Shown here piece after piece: positions 8,056 to 15,777 of a stretch of DNA of 26,032 nucleotides. The notes beneath the pieces are model-generated. The model searched no databases. It was not told the origin of the DNA and saw nothing but the letters and a program-made list of their open reading frames with translations. The stretch spans positions 1-26,032 of the forward strand of contig JAEEYJ010000145.1 in assembly GCA_016291725.1 (NCBI GenBank), given 5' to 3'. The first letter of the stretch is position 1. Each line of letters starts with the position of its first letter. Source of the stretch: Solobacterium sp. Lineage in GTDB: Bacteria; Bacillota_I; Bacilli_A; Erysipelotrichales; Erysipelotrichaceae. A program made the translations under genes and the position numbers.

Positions 8056-9564
8056 ATGAAAAAACTGCTTGCTGTAATCCTCAGTCTGATTGCCGCGGTT
8101 GCCATCGCGGTTTTTGTGCCGTTCTCCTACCGTACGGACGGAGAGGGACAGACGGACGGTATTGTTGTCCAGGAAGTCCTGGAGATCCGTTCCGATCCCG
8201 CACCGGTATGGAAGGTCTACAGCAGCGGTGAACTCGTCGGTATTCTGAAGGACCGGACCAGTCTGGACCGTTTCCTCAAAAAGGTTTACAAGGAAGACTA
8301 CGAAGCGGATTATCCCGACGCCTCCCTCTCTCTCGGCAAGGATGTCTATCTGGCCCAGGAACAGACCAACATGGTCTATGAAGACAAGGATGAAGAGATT
8401 CTGGAATGGCTGCGGAAGAACAGGCTGTTCACCGTTTCCTGTACATCTGTCCAGTTTTCGGATGAAAACGGTGTCTATGCAGAGATCTATGTCCTCAATG
8501 AAGCGATGTATCAGGAAGCGATGAATGAGTATCTTTCGCTGTTCCTGTCCAGGGAAGAACTGACTCTGCTGATGAACGGCCAGCAGACACAGGCGCTCCG
8601 GACCTACGGGTCCCGGGCGGTGGGCATTTCCGTCCTGCAGACGATTACCGTTTCCGATGCGTACGCACCGGTGAAGGAGATCCTGCAGACCAAGGAAGCC
8701 ATTCTGGACTACATTGAGTATTCCGGTAATACGGACCGGGAGTACTATACGGTGCAGAAATACGATACGGTAGCCGGTGTAGGCTCCAAGAACAACGGTC
8801 TGTCCGCAACCCAGGTCATGAATATCAACCGGGACAAGATCCTTTCCACGGACCAGATCCTGGCGGAAGGGGAAGAACTGTGCGTGACGTACTTTACACC
8901 GATCATCGATGTTGTGGTGCGGATGGAGAGCATGCGCAAGGAGACCATCTTCGCAGAGACGGTATATACCGAAGACGATACGATGCGCATGGGTGTACAG
9001 GAAGAACTGCAGGCCGGTGTCAACGGTTCGAAGAACTCGCTGTATTCCGAGCGCTGGATCAACGGTGTTCTGGTGTCCGGTGAACTGATCTCCAGTGTGG
9101 ATACTGCCCAGCCGGTCAATCAGGTCATTGCGGTCGGTACTCTGGAAATCCCTGGTGTCGGTACCGGCCAGTACCGGTGGCCGGTGGACAATCCGCTGAT
9201 TACCTGCGGATGGGGCTGCTATACCATCCCGCACTTCCATCTTGCCATCGATGTAGTCAACCGGTATGAGCGTTATGCAAAGATCTATGCCGCGGACCGT
9301 GGTGTCATAGCGGTCAATTCCTATGACGGCATCAGCGGGAACTATGTGTTCATCGACCACAACAACGGTATGATGACCTACTACGGCCATATGAATATGC
9401 CCAGCCCGCTGCCGGTCGGCACCATCGTGGACAAGGGTGATGTGATCGGCCAGATCGGCATGACCGGCAGAGCCAGCGGACCGCATACGCATTTCTACAT
9501 TATGATCGACGGGAAGGAAATCAATCCCTGCGATGGATATCTGGACTGTGAGGCGATCAAATGA
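8056..9564 (+). CDS. Secreted M23 cell-wall endopeptidase with LysM-like and G5 domains
   Basis: This 502-residue protein starts with a signal peptide or anchor (MKKLLAVILSLIAAVAIAVF). A long extracellular region follows, with a LysM-like segment (about 227-279, starting YYTVQKYDTV) and a G5-like domain (about 280-351). The C-terminal M23 zinc peptidase domain (about 375-490) has intact ligands: H395 and D399 in HLAID, H445 in YGHM, and H477/H479 in PHTH. It should cut peptide bridges in peptidoglycan outside the membrane. I prefer the ATG at 8056 over an in-frame GTG at 8044, because the ATG gives a standard MKK signal start. The ribosome site is weak. It overlaps walJ by 4 bases, tying wall hydrolysis to the Wal cluster. 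Confidence 0.9.
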   Translation: MKKLLAVILSLIAAVAIAVFVPFSYRTDGEGQTDGIVVQEVLEIRSDPAPVWKVYSSGELVGILKDRTSLDRFLKKVYKEDYEADYPDASLSLGKDVYLAQEQTNMVYEDKDEEILEWLRKNRLFTVSCTSVQFSDENGVYAEIYVLNEAMYQEAMNEYLSLFLSREELTLLMNGQQTQALRTYGSRAVGISVLQTITVSDAYAPVKEILQTKEAILDYIEYSGNTDREYYTVQKYDTVAGVGSKNNGLSATQVMNINRDKILSTDQILAEGEELCVTYFTPIIDVVVRMESMRKETIFAETVYTEDDTMRMGVQEELQAGVNGSKNSLYSERWINGVLVSGELISSVDTAQPVNQVIAVGTLEIPGVGTGQYRWPVDNPLITCGWGCYTIPHFHLAIDVVNRYERYAKIYAADRGVIAVNSYDGISGNYVFIDHNNGMMTYYGHMNMPSPLPVGTIVDKGDVIGQIGMTGRASGPHTHFYIMIDGKEINPCDGYLDCEAIK

Positions 9565-10382
9565 TCTTTGATCTGCTGGCGTCCGGTTCCCGCGGCAACG
9601 CGTTCCTGCTGAGGGATGAGGCGATGTGCGTACTCATCGACTGCGGCGGAACCAGACGCTGGCTGCTGCAGTGCCTGAAGGAGAAGGGAGTCTCCCTCAA
9701 GGAAATCGATGCCCTGCTGGTCACACATGATCACACGGATCATGTATCCCAGATCTCCTTGTTCAAGGACATACCGGTCTGGTCGCCGGTGGACCTGAGC
9801 GTACCGACGGTACCGGTCAGGGCGGATCACCCGTTCCTGCTCGGGCATCTGTCTGTCTATCCATTGGCCCTGTCCCATGATGCGGAGGCTACGGTCGGAT
9901 ACATCATCGAGAACGGTACAGAGAAGCTGGTCTATGTAACGGATACAGGATATGTGAAGGACGGGTATCTGTCCTTGATGAGAGGGGCGGACTACATCGT
10001 TCTTGAATCAAACCACGATCCGGATCTGCTGATGCATACCGGAAGACCGTACTATGTTAAACGGCGCATTCTTTCCGATGCGGGGCATCTGTGCAATGAA
10101 GATGCCTGTGAAGTACTGGACGCTGTGGTGACACCGCGCACCAGGATGATCATCCTGGCCCATATCAGCCAGGAAGCCAATACCCGGGAGGCTGCTCTGA
10201 AGGCGGCTGCCGGACATCTGTTGAAGTATCACCGCGATCTGAACCGCAGTCTGATCATCTCTGCGGCAGGTCAGTTCGAGCCGATACATGGAGGTAATGA
10301 TGAAAAAGTGGATCCCGGTACTGTTTTCCGTGCTGTTGGCATGGAATGTATGGCTGAGCGTACGGATCGCAAGGATGGATAA
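9561..10382 (+). CDS. walJ: WalJ/YycJ family metallo-beta-lactamase-fold hydrolase
   Basis: This 273-residue protein has the family start FDLLASGSRGN and the metal-binding THDHTDH (55-61). Later motifs are VTDTG and LAHISQEAN, typical of YycJ/WalJ. The fold is a binuclear-metal hydrolase, and the family has been linked to coordination of cell-wall and DNA metabolism with the WalRK two-component system. The start overlaps the M23 peptidase gene in an ATGA. The last 27 or so residues are encoded in sequence that also encodes the start of the next gene, and they look non-conserved. walR, walK, walH and walI are absent from the window. Confidence 0.9.
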   Translation: MIFDLLASGSRGNAFLLRDEAMCVLIDCGGTRRWLLQCLKEKGVSLKEIDALLVTHDHTDHVSQISLFKDIPVWSPVDLSVPTVPVRADHPFLLGHLSVYPLALSHDAEATVGYIIENGTEKLVYVTDTGYVKDGYLSLMRGADYIVLESNHDPDLLMHTGRPYYVKRRILSDAGHLCNEDACEVLDAVVTPRTRMIILAHISQEANTREAALKAAAGHLLKYHRDLNRSLIISAAGQFEPIHGGNDEKVDPGTVFRAVGMECMAERTDRKDG

Positions 10383-11298
10383 TCAAGGCATTCTGCCCGG
10401 TACGGCGGTGGAAGAGAATATCGTGCACAGCTATTCGTCGGAAGTGACGGAGGCGGTTGCCCGGACAGAGGACTCTGCTGTACTGATCCGGGCAGGCGAT
10501 GATTACTACACAGGCTTTGTCTATGCCCAGGAGGATGACATGGTATACATCATCTGCCGGGCTTCCCTGGCAGGGTCCGCCGGTTCGGTTGTCTTCCGCA
10601 GCGGACGTGCGGAAGAAGCGGCTGTGGTCGGTACGGACGATCTGCTGGATATTGCCGTGCTGGCGGTGCATCCTTCCTTTCAGGTGGAAGCGGCTGCGCT
10701 CGGTGACTCCGATCTGGTCAAGGCCGGAGAGTACACCATTGCCCTGACGGGCAGAAATCCCCAGACCCAGCGGGCTTCCATCGGCTTCGGAGTTGTGTCC
10801 AGGACGGGATATGACGCGTCTACGGGCATGTATGAAATGCTGGAGACAGACGCAAGGCTCCACAATGGTGCGGCAGGCGGCATTCTGCTGAATCTGAGCG
10901 GAGAGGTCATCGGCTATATGCCTTCCGTGGACGGCCGGGCTGTCAGTGTGAATGAACTGAATGCCAGCGCGCGGGAGATCATTGAGCAGGGTGAGGTCAG
11001 CCGGCTGAGGCTGGGCGTGGTCGGCGATGATGTGAGCGGTATGAAGCTCTATCACCGCAGTGCCTGGAATCTGCCGCTGGATCTTGCGGAAGGGGTATGC
11101 GTCCTGCGGGTACTGCCGGATTCACCGGCTTTCGGCATTCTGAGCGCCGGGGATGTAATTGTTTCCCTGAACGATGTACCGGTAGATTCCCGGGCGGATC
11201 TGCGGAACTGGTGCTATACAGCAGAGATCAACGGTCCGGTGCAGGCAGGCATTGTACGCGGTACAGAGCGGTTGACCGTGGAGCTGCATTTCGAATGA
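10300..11298 (+). CDS. HtrA-like membrane-anchored PDZ protein, predicted catalytically inactive
   Basis: This 332-residue protein has an N-terminal signal anchor (about 1-22), a trypsin-like domain (about 45-215) and a C-terminal PDZ domain (about 235-332). It aligns with HtrA/DegP through VVGTDDLLDIAVL and LLNLSGEVIG. The catalytic GNSGGP is replaced by GAAGG (190-194), putting Ala192 at the nucleophile. The segment where HtrA has TNNHVV reads IICRASL, with no His between residues 44 and 124. The Asp (D117) is kept. It is therefore probably a pseudoprotease acting as a scaffold or sensor outside the membrane. GGAGG (10290-10294) favours the second ATG of ATGATG. It overlaps walJ by 83 bases, where htrC lies in B. 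subtilis. Confidence 0.85.
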   Translation: MKKWIPVLFSVLLAWNVWLSVRIARMDNQGILPGTAVEENIVHSYSSEVTEAVARTEDSAVLIRAGDDYYTGFVYAQEDDMVYIICRASLAGSAGSVVFRSGRAEEAAVVGTDDLLDIAVLAVHPSFQVEAAALGDSDLVKAGEYTIALTGRNPQTQRASIGFGVVSRTGYDASTGMYEMLETDARLHNGAAGGILLNLSGEVIGYMPSVDGRAVSVNELNASAREIIEQGEVSRLRLGVVGDDVSGMKLYHRSAWNLPLDLAEGVCVLRVLPDSPAFGILSAGDVIVSLNDVPVDSRADLRNWCYTAEINGPVQAGIVRGTERLTVELHFE

Positions 11299-11771
11299 TC
11301 CGGATCATTGCGTGCGGCCGGATCAAGGAGAAGTGGCTGAAGGACGGTACAGCGGAGTATGCGAAGCGGATCCGCGGCTATGAGAAGCTGGAAATCATAG
11401 AGGTGGAAGACGAAAAAGCGCCGGAGAACAATACACCGGCTCAGAATGAACTGGTCAAGCAGACGGAAGGGCAGCGGATGCTCAGGCAGATCCGTCCGCA
11501 GGATCATGTGATCCTGCTGGATCTGGCCGGAAAGGAAATGGACTCGGAGGGACTGGCTGCCTACATGGAGAAGCTGAACACCTACGGCAGCAATTCCTTG
11601 GTGTTTGTGATCGGTGGATCCCTGGGTGTTTCGAAGGATCTGATCGAGCGGGCGGACTGCCGCTGGAAGCTTTCTCCCAATACGTTTCCGCACCAGCTCT
11701 GCCGGCTGATTGTTCTGGAACAGATCTACCGGGCATACCGCATCCGGCATCACGAACCATATCACAAGTGA
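11295..11771 (+). CDS. rlmH: 23S rRNA (pseudouridine1915-N3)-methyltransferase RlmH
   Basis: This 158-residue SPOUT-fold methyltransferase is within one residue of the usual length. It has MIRIIACGRIKE at the start, the SAM-binding loop FVIGGSLGV and the C-terminal knot region FPHQLCRLIVLEQIYRA, ending in HEPYHK. It methylates a pseudouridine in helix 69 of 23S rRNA on the assembled ribosome. The ATG at 11295 overlaps the preceding stop as ATGA and gives the conserved family N-terminus. A longer in-frame reading from 11097 is not needed. It closes the walJ-HtrA-rlmH cluster that is conserved in Bacillota. Confidence 0.96.
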   Translation: MIRIIACGRIKEKWLKDGTAEYAKRIRGYEKLEIIEVEDEKAPENNTPAQNELVKQTEGQRMLRQIRPQDHVILLDLAGKEMDSEGLAAYMEKLNTYGSNSLVFVIGGSLGVSKDLIERADCRWKLSPNTFPHQLCRLIVLEQIYRAYRIRHHEPYHK

Positions 11772-11774
11772 ATC

Positions 11775-11803
11775 TTGTAAGTGCTTACATGTTGGGATAA
11801 AAT
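11775..11803 (+). promoter_or_regulatory. Promoter of ptsH
   Basis: TTGTAA (11775-11780), a 17-base spacer and TAAAAT (11798-11803) form a good sigma-A promoter just after rlmH. Transcription should start near 11810, leaving a short leader with GGAGGT (11823-11828) before the ATG. Confidence 0.8.
11776..11789 (+). promoter_or_regulatory. cre-like operator (candidate CcpA site) in the ptsH promoter
   Basis: TGTAAGTGCTTACA is an inverted repeat of two 6-base arms around TG. It matches the catabolite-response consensus TGWAARCGYTWNCW at 13 of 14 positions; only the central C is T. It overlaps the -35 and spacer, where a bound LacI-family regulator would block RNA polymerase. CcpA itself is not in the window, so the regulator is inferred. 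Confidence 0.5.
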
Positions 11804-11834
11804 AAAGAATGTAGAAATGAACGGAGGTCAGTCT

Positions 11835-12101
11835 ATGGTAGAAATTACTGTTACGATCGACGATCCTGTCGGACTGCATGCGCGTCCCGCAACCGTGGCT
11901 GTAAATGCGGCAAGCAAATTTGTCTGCGAAGTGGATGTGACCTATCTTGACAAGACGGTCAATATGAAGTCGATCATGGGCGTTATGTCCCTTGGTGTGC
12001 CAACGCAGTCGGAAATCACGATCACCTGTGACGGGGATGATGAAGAGCAGGCAATCGAGACCATCGTGAACGTACTGCGCCAGCAGGCGGTTATCAAATA
12101 A
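11835..12101 (+). CDS. ptsH: Phosphocarrier protein HPr
   Basis: This 88-residue HPr has the phosphoryl-accepting His15 in GLHARPA and Ser46 in KSIMGVMSLGV. Ser46 is the site phosphorylated by HPr kinase in low-GC Gram-positives. HPr carries phosphate from enzyme I to PTS sugar permeases, and in its Ser-phosphorylated form acts as the CcpA corepressor. GGAGGT lies six bases before the ATG and fixes the start. ptsI is not adjacent; a phosphoglucomutase gene follows instead, and a weak hairpin between them would allow read-through. A cre-like box in its own promoter suggests feedback. Confidence 0.96.
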   Translation: MVEITVTIDDPVGLHARPATVAVNAASKFVCEVDVTYLDKTVNMKSIMGVMSLGVPTQSEITITCDGDDEEQAIETIVNVLRQQAVIK

Positions 12102-12112
12102 AGCAAGTATCA

Positions 12113-12140
12113 GAGGCACCTCCGGGTGTCTTCATGTTTT
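12113..12140 (+). terminator. Weak hairpin between ptsH and phosphoglucomutase, possible leaky terminator
   Basis: AGGCACC (12114-12120) pairs with GGTGTCT (12125-12131), with one G-U pair and a TCCG loop. The following TTCATGTTTT is an interrupted T-tract. It could act as a partial terminator that sets a higher ptsH to phosphoglucomutase transcript ratio. No separate promoter is visible for the downstream gene. Confidence 0.45.
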
Positions 12141-12154
12141 GAAGGAGAAAGAAT

Positions 12155-13846
12155 ATGGATGCAGGAAAGAACTATGAGAGATGGCTGAACCATCCGGATC
12201 TGGACCCGGCTCTGAAGCAGGAAATGGAGCAGATGAACGAGGAGCAGATCAACGATGCGTTCTACAGTATGATCGAATTCGGTACAGCGGGCATGCGCGG
12301 TGTGATGGGTGCCGGTACGGCACGCATCAACATCCATACCATCCGTAAGGCAACCAAAGGATTCGCTGACTGGATCAATGAACAGGGCACAGCAGAGAAG
12401 GGCGTTGCGATCGGCTATGACAACCGGCACAATTCCCGGCAGTTTGCGTTTGACTGTGCGGCTGTACTGGCGTGCAACGGTATTCCTTCGTTTGTGTTTG
12501 ATTCCCTGCGCCCGACGCCGGAGCTTTCCTTCGCTGTCAGGCATCTGCACTGCACAGGCGGCATCATGATCACCGCCAGCCACAACCCGGGTGAGTACAA
12601 CGGCTACAAGCTGTATGACGACCAGGGATGCCAGCTGGTGCCGCACCTGGCAGACGCCGTCACGGAAAAAGTCAACGCTGTAACGGATGAACTGTCGGTA
12701 AAGGCCGATCCTACGGAAGAGCAGCAGAAGATGATTACGGTCATCGGTGAGGATGTGGACCGTGTCTACTACGATGCTGTGAAGGACATCCAGCTGAATC
12801 CGGATGTACGCAAGGACGATGTGAAGATCGTGTTCTCTCCTGAGCACGGTACCGCCAATATTCCGGTGCGCACCATACTGCAGGAGTGCGGATACCAGGT
12901 CATTCCGGTACTGGAGCAGTGCGATCCGGATCCCGACTTTGCCCGGACAGCTTCCCCGAACCCGGAAGTGCACGGGGCATACGAGCTGGCTCTGAAGTAT
13001 GCGGAAGAAGCGAAGGCAGATATCATTCTGGTCTGCGATCCGGATGCGGACCGTATGGGCGTCGGTGTGCGGGACGGTGAGGAATACCGTCTGCTGACCG
13101 GCAACCAGTCCGGTGCTGTACTGATTGAATACATTCTGTCCCAGATGAAGGAGAAGGGTCTGATGCCTGAGCATCCGGTCATGTTCAATACGGTTGTGAC
13201 TTCGGATCTGGGCGATCTGACGGCAGCGAAGTACGGTGTTGAGACGGAGAAGACCCTGACCGGCTTCAAGTTCATCGGTGAAAAGGTAGCGAAATACGAA
13301 AAGACCGGTGAAAAGAACTATGTCTTCGGCTATGAAGAGTCCTACGGTTCCCTCATCCGGCCGTTTGTCCGGGACAAGGATGCCCCGCAGGCATGCTTGA
13401 TGCTGGCTGAGGCGGCGTGCTGGTACAAGGAGCGCGGTATGACGCTCATGGATGTGCTGCGCGGCCTTTGGAAGGAACACGGGTACTACAATGAGTCCCA
13501 GGTCTCCATCGTTCTCTCCGGCGCCTCCGGTGCTCTGCGGATGAAGGAGCTCATGGACAGCCTGCGCAATGACCGTCTGACGGATATCGATGATGCGCGT
13601 GTTGTCCGCTGGCAGGACTTTGATACCATGGAGGAAGGCGACGATCTCGGTGTCAACGAGCTGCACGGGTTTGTCAGATCCAATGTCCTGAAGTACTTCC
13701 TGGACGATGGTTCCTGGATTGCTGTAAGGCCGAGCGGAACGGAGCCGAAGATCAAGATCTACTTCTGCGTATGCGGTTCTTCGGAAGAAGAAGCGGAAGA
13801 GCAGAGCGAGCGCTACCGTGACGCAATGAAGCTGCTCATGGAATAA
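12155..13846 (+). CDS. Phosphoglucomutase / phosphohexomutase
   Basis: This 563-residue alpha-D-phosphohexomutase has all four functional loops. The active serine is S142 in TASHNPGEYNGYK, the metal loop is DPDADR (295-300), the sugar-binding loop is EESYGS (394-399), and the phosphate-binding loop is RPSGTEPK (525-532). The size and pattern fit the PgcA-type alpha-phosphoglucomutases of Bacillota, which interconvert glucose-6-phosphate and glucose-1-phosphate. A phosphomannomutase side activity is possible. GAAGGAG precedes the ATG. It stands between ptsH and the glycogen operon, connecting imported sugar phosphate to the Glc-1-P used by GlgC and released by GlgP. A strong terminator follows. 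Confidence 0.93.
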   Translation: MDAGKNYERWLNHPDLDPALKQEMEQMNEEQINDAFYSMIEFGTAGMRGVMGAGTARINIHTIRKATKGFADWINEQGTAEKGVAIGYDNRHNSRQFAFDCAAVLACNGIPSFVFDSLRPTPELSFAVRHLHCTGGIMITASHNPGEYNGYKLYDDQGCQLVPHLADAVTEKVNAVTDELSVKADPTEEQQKMITVIGEDVDRVYYDAVKDIQLNPDVRKDDVKIVFSPEHGTANIPVRTILQECGYQVIPVLEQCDPDPDFARTASPNPEVHGAYELALKYAEEAKADIILVCDPDADRMGVGVRDGEEYRLLTGNQSGAVLIEYILSQMKEKGLMPEHPVMFNTVVTSDLGDLTAAKYGVETEKTLTGFKFIGEKVAKYEKTGEKNYVFGYEESYGSLIRPFVRDKDAPQACLMLAEAACWYKERGMTLMDVLRGLWKEHGYYNESQVSIVLSGASGALRMKELMDSLRNDRLTDIDDARVVRWQDFDTMEEGDDLGVNELHGFVRSNVLKYFLDDGSWIAVRPSGTEPKIKIYFCVCGSSEEEAEEQSERYRDAMKLLME

Positions 13847-13860
13847 TCATGAGAACAAAG

Positions 13861-13888
13861 GAAGTGATTCTGAATCACTTCTTTTTTT
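13861..13888 (+). terminator. Rho-independent terminator after phosphoglucomutase
   Basis: A perfect 9-bp stem GAAGTGATT / AATCACTTC with a CTG loop is followed by seven T residues (13882-13888). It separates the ptsH-phosphoglucomutase unit from the glycogen operon. Confidence 0.93.
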
Positions 13889-13902
13889 GTTATAGTTATA
13901 TA
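13868..13902 (+). promoter_or_regulatory. Candidate promoter of the glycogen operon
   Basis: An AT-rich stretch directly after the terminator holds overlapping -10 candidates: TATAGT (13891-13896), TTATAT (13896-13901) and TATATA (13897-13902). The best -35 partner is TTCTGA (13868-13873), 17 bases upstream of TATAGT and inside the terminator hairpin. Which -10 is used is unclear. Confidence 0.4.
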
Positions 13903-13926
13903 AACGGGAAAACGGAGGTTTTTGTT

Positions 13927-15777
13927 ATGGATCCTCGGCTTATACAAGAATTCCATGAAGGAAGATGCCTGGATGCCTGGCGCGTTTTCGGCGCGCACAC
14001 AGTGTGCGAAGAAGGCCGTCACGGCGTACGTTTTACAGTATATGCACCTGCCGCGGCTGAGATCAGTGTCATCGGCAGTTTCAATGACTGGCGCCCGGAT
14101 GAGTACCGCATGCAGCGTACGGAAGCTGCCGGGATCTGGAGCCTGTTCATACCGGATATACCGGAAGGAGCCTCCTACAAGTACTGCATCCGTACAGGAG
14201 ACGGCTCCCTGCGCTGGAAGGCGGATCCCTATGCCTTCTTCAGTGAAGTCCGTCCGGAAAGCGCCAGCCGGGTCTGGGATCCCGGACACCTTTCCTGGAG
14301 CGATGAGGAATGGATGCAGACCAGAAGCCGGAACTTTGACCGGCCGATGAGCATCTACGAGGTCTTTGCGGGCGGCTGGAAGAGCTGTCCGGAGCAGTAT
14401 ATGACCTACCGTATGCTCGAAGAGGAACTGATCCCCTACGTTCTGGAACACGGGTATACCCATATCGAACTGATGCCGCTGAACGAGTATCCCTTCGATG
14501 GTTCCTGGGGCTATCAGCCCAGCGGATACTATGCGATGACATCGCGCTACGGCAGCCCGGAAGAAGCAGCGTCCTTCTTCAATGCCTGCCACCGTGCGGG
14601 CATCGGAATCATCATGGATTTCGTGCCTGTGCACTTTGTCAAGGACGATTTCGGACTGCGTCTGTTTGACGGGAGCCCGTTATACGAGTATCCTAATGAA
14701 ATGGATGCCGGCACGGAATGGGGTACCCTGTACTTTGATCTGTGGCGGGAGGAAGTGCGTTCGTTCCTGATGAGCGCTGCTTCTTTCTGGCTGGAGGTGT
14801 ACCATATTGATGGAATCCGGGTGGACGCGGTATCCAATATGATATACTGGGGCGGCAATTCCAACCGGGGTGCCAATGAGGGCGCGCTGAATTTCATGAA
14901 GCGTATGAACTGGATGCTGCATGAACGCTATCCGCAGGTCATGATGATCGCGGAGGACAGCAGTGCGTATTCCAAGGTGACGCATGGTTCCGTCTACGGA
15001 GGACTGGAGTTCGACTACAAGTGGGACCTCGGGTGGATGAACGATACCTTGAAGTACTATGAGCTGGATCCGGTCTACCGGAAATGGCATCACAATAAGA
15101 TTACATTCTCCATGGCCTACTATTGGTCGGAGAGGTTCATGCTGACACTGAGCCATGATGAGAATGTCCACGGAAAGAAGACCATGGTCGACCGGATGTG
15201 GGGCAGCTATGAAGACAAGTTCGCCCAGGTGAAGAACCTGTACATGTACATGTTCGCGCATCCGGGCAAGAAGCTGAACTTCATGGGCAATGAGCTTGCA
15301 TCGTTCCGGGAATTCGATGAGATCAAGGAGCTGGACTGGTTCCTGCTGCAGTATCCGCGGCATGATTCATTCCTGCGCTTCTTTACGGATCTGAACCATG
15401 TCTACCGTGACCATCCGTGCATGTGGAAGTATGATTTCCGCGAGGACTTCGGCTTCCGCTGGGTGGATCCGGACGATGCGGAGAATTCGGTCTACAGTTT
15501 CTACAGGGAAGACGAGAATGAGTATATCCTCTGTGTCCTGAACATGACACCGGTGATGCGGGAAGGGTTCCCGGTCTCTGTGCCGCAGGGCGGATGGTGG
15601 AAGGAACTACTCAACTCCGAAAAGGATATCTACAACGGATGCGGCAGGGTGAACGAACGTACCCTGCGGACATACCGTGAAGAGTACAGAGAATTTGCGC
15701 ACCGGATCCGGGTGGATCTGGCTCCGTTCGCGGGAATCTGGCTGTACCATAGGAAGGGCAGAAAACAGCATGTTTAA
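13927..15777 (+). CDS. glgB: 1,4-alpha-glucan branching enzyme
   Basis: This 616-residue protein has an N-terminal CBM48 domain (about 30-115, with FTVYAP and GSFNDW). The GH13 barrel has catalytic D300 in GIRVDAVSNMIY, E343 in MIAEDSS and D411 in LSHDEN, plus a C-terminal beta domain. It cuts alpha-1,4 chains and rejoins them as alpha-1,6 branches in glycogen. I chose the ATG at 13927 because CGGAGG (13913-13918) precedes it. An in-frame ATG at 13849 would put the terminator and promoter inside the gene. It lacks a signal peptide, so it is cytoplasmic. It is the first gene of the operon and overlaps glgP by 8 bases. Confidence 0.96.
   Translation: MDPRLIQEFHEGRCLDAWRVFGAHTVCEEGRHGVRFTVYAPAAAEISVIGSFNDWRPDEYRMQRTEAAGIWSLFIPDIPEGASYKYCIRTGDGSLRWKADPYAFFSEVRPESASRVWDPGHLSWSDEEWMQTRSRNFDRPMSIYEVFAGGWKSCPEQYMTYRMLEEELIPYVLEHGYTHIELMPLNEYPFDGSWGYQPSGYYAMTSRYGSPEEAASFFNACHRAGIGIIMDFVPVHFVKDDFGLRLFDGSPLYEYPNEMDAGTEWGTLYFDLWREEVRSFLMSAASFWLEVYHIDGIRVDAVSNMIYWGGNSNRGANEGALNFMKRMNWMLHERYPQVMMIAEDSSAYSKVTHGSVYGGLEFDYKWDLGWMNDTLKYYELDPVYRKWHHNKITFSMAYYWSERFMLTLSHDENVHGKKTMVDRMWGSYEDKFAQVKNLYMYMFAHPGKKLNFMGNELASFREFDEIKELDWFLLQYPRHDSFLRFFTDLNHVYRDHPCMWKYDFREDFGFRWVDPDDAENSVYSFYREDENEYILCVLNMTPVMREGFPVSVPQGGWWKELLNSEKDIYNGCGRVNERTLRTYREEYREFAHRIRVDLAPFAGIWLYHRKGRKQHV

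Noticed and set aside
8035..9492. Minus-strand open frame of 485 codons opposite the M23 peptidase gene
   Set aside because: No domain or ribosome site, and the opposite strand has an intact M23 active site.
11097..11294. Longer N-terminus for RlmH
   Set aside because: The extension is out-of-frame HtrA coding sequence; RlmH proteins start at MIRI-type sequence matching 11295.
12110..13666. Minus-strand open frame of 518 codons opposite phosphoglucomutase
   Set aside because: Same shadow composition; the plus strand carries all phosphohexomutase motifs.
13849..13926. Longer N-terminus for GlgB from ATG 13849
   Set aside because: It would translate through a perfect terminator hairpin and T-tract; the ATG at 13927 has a good ribosome site.
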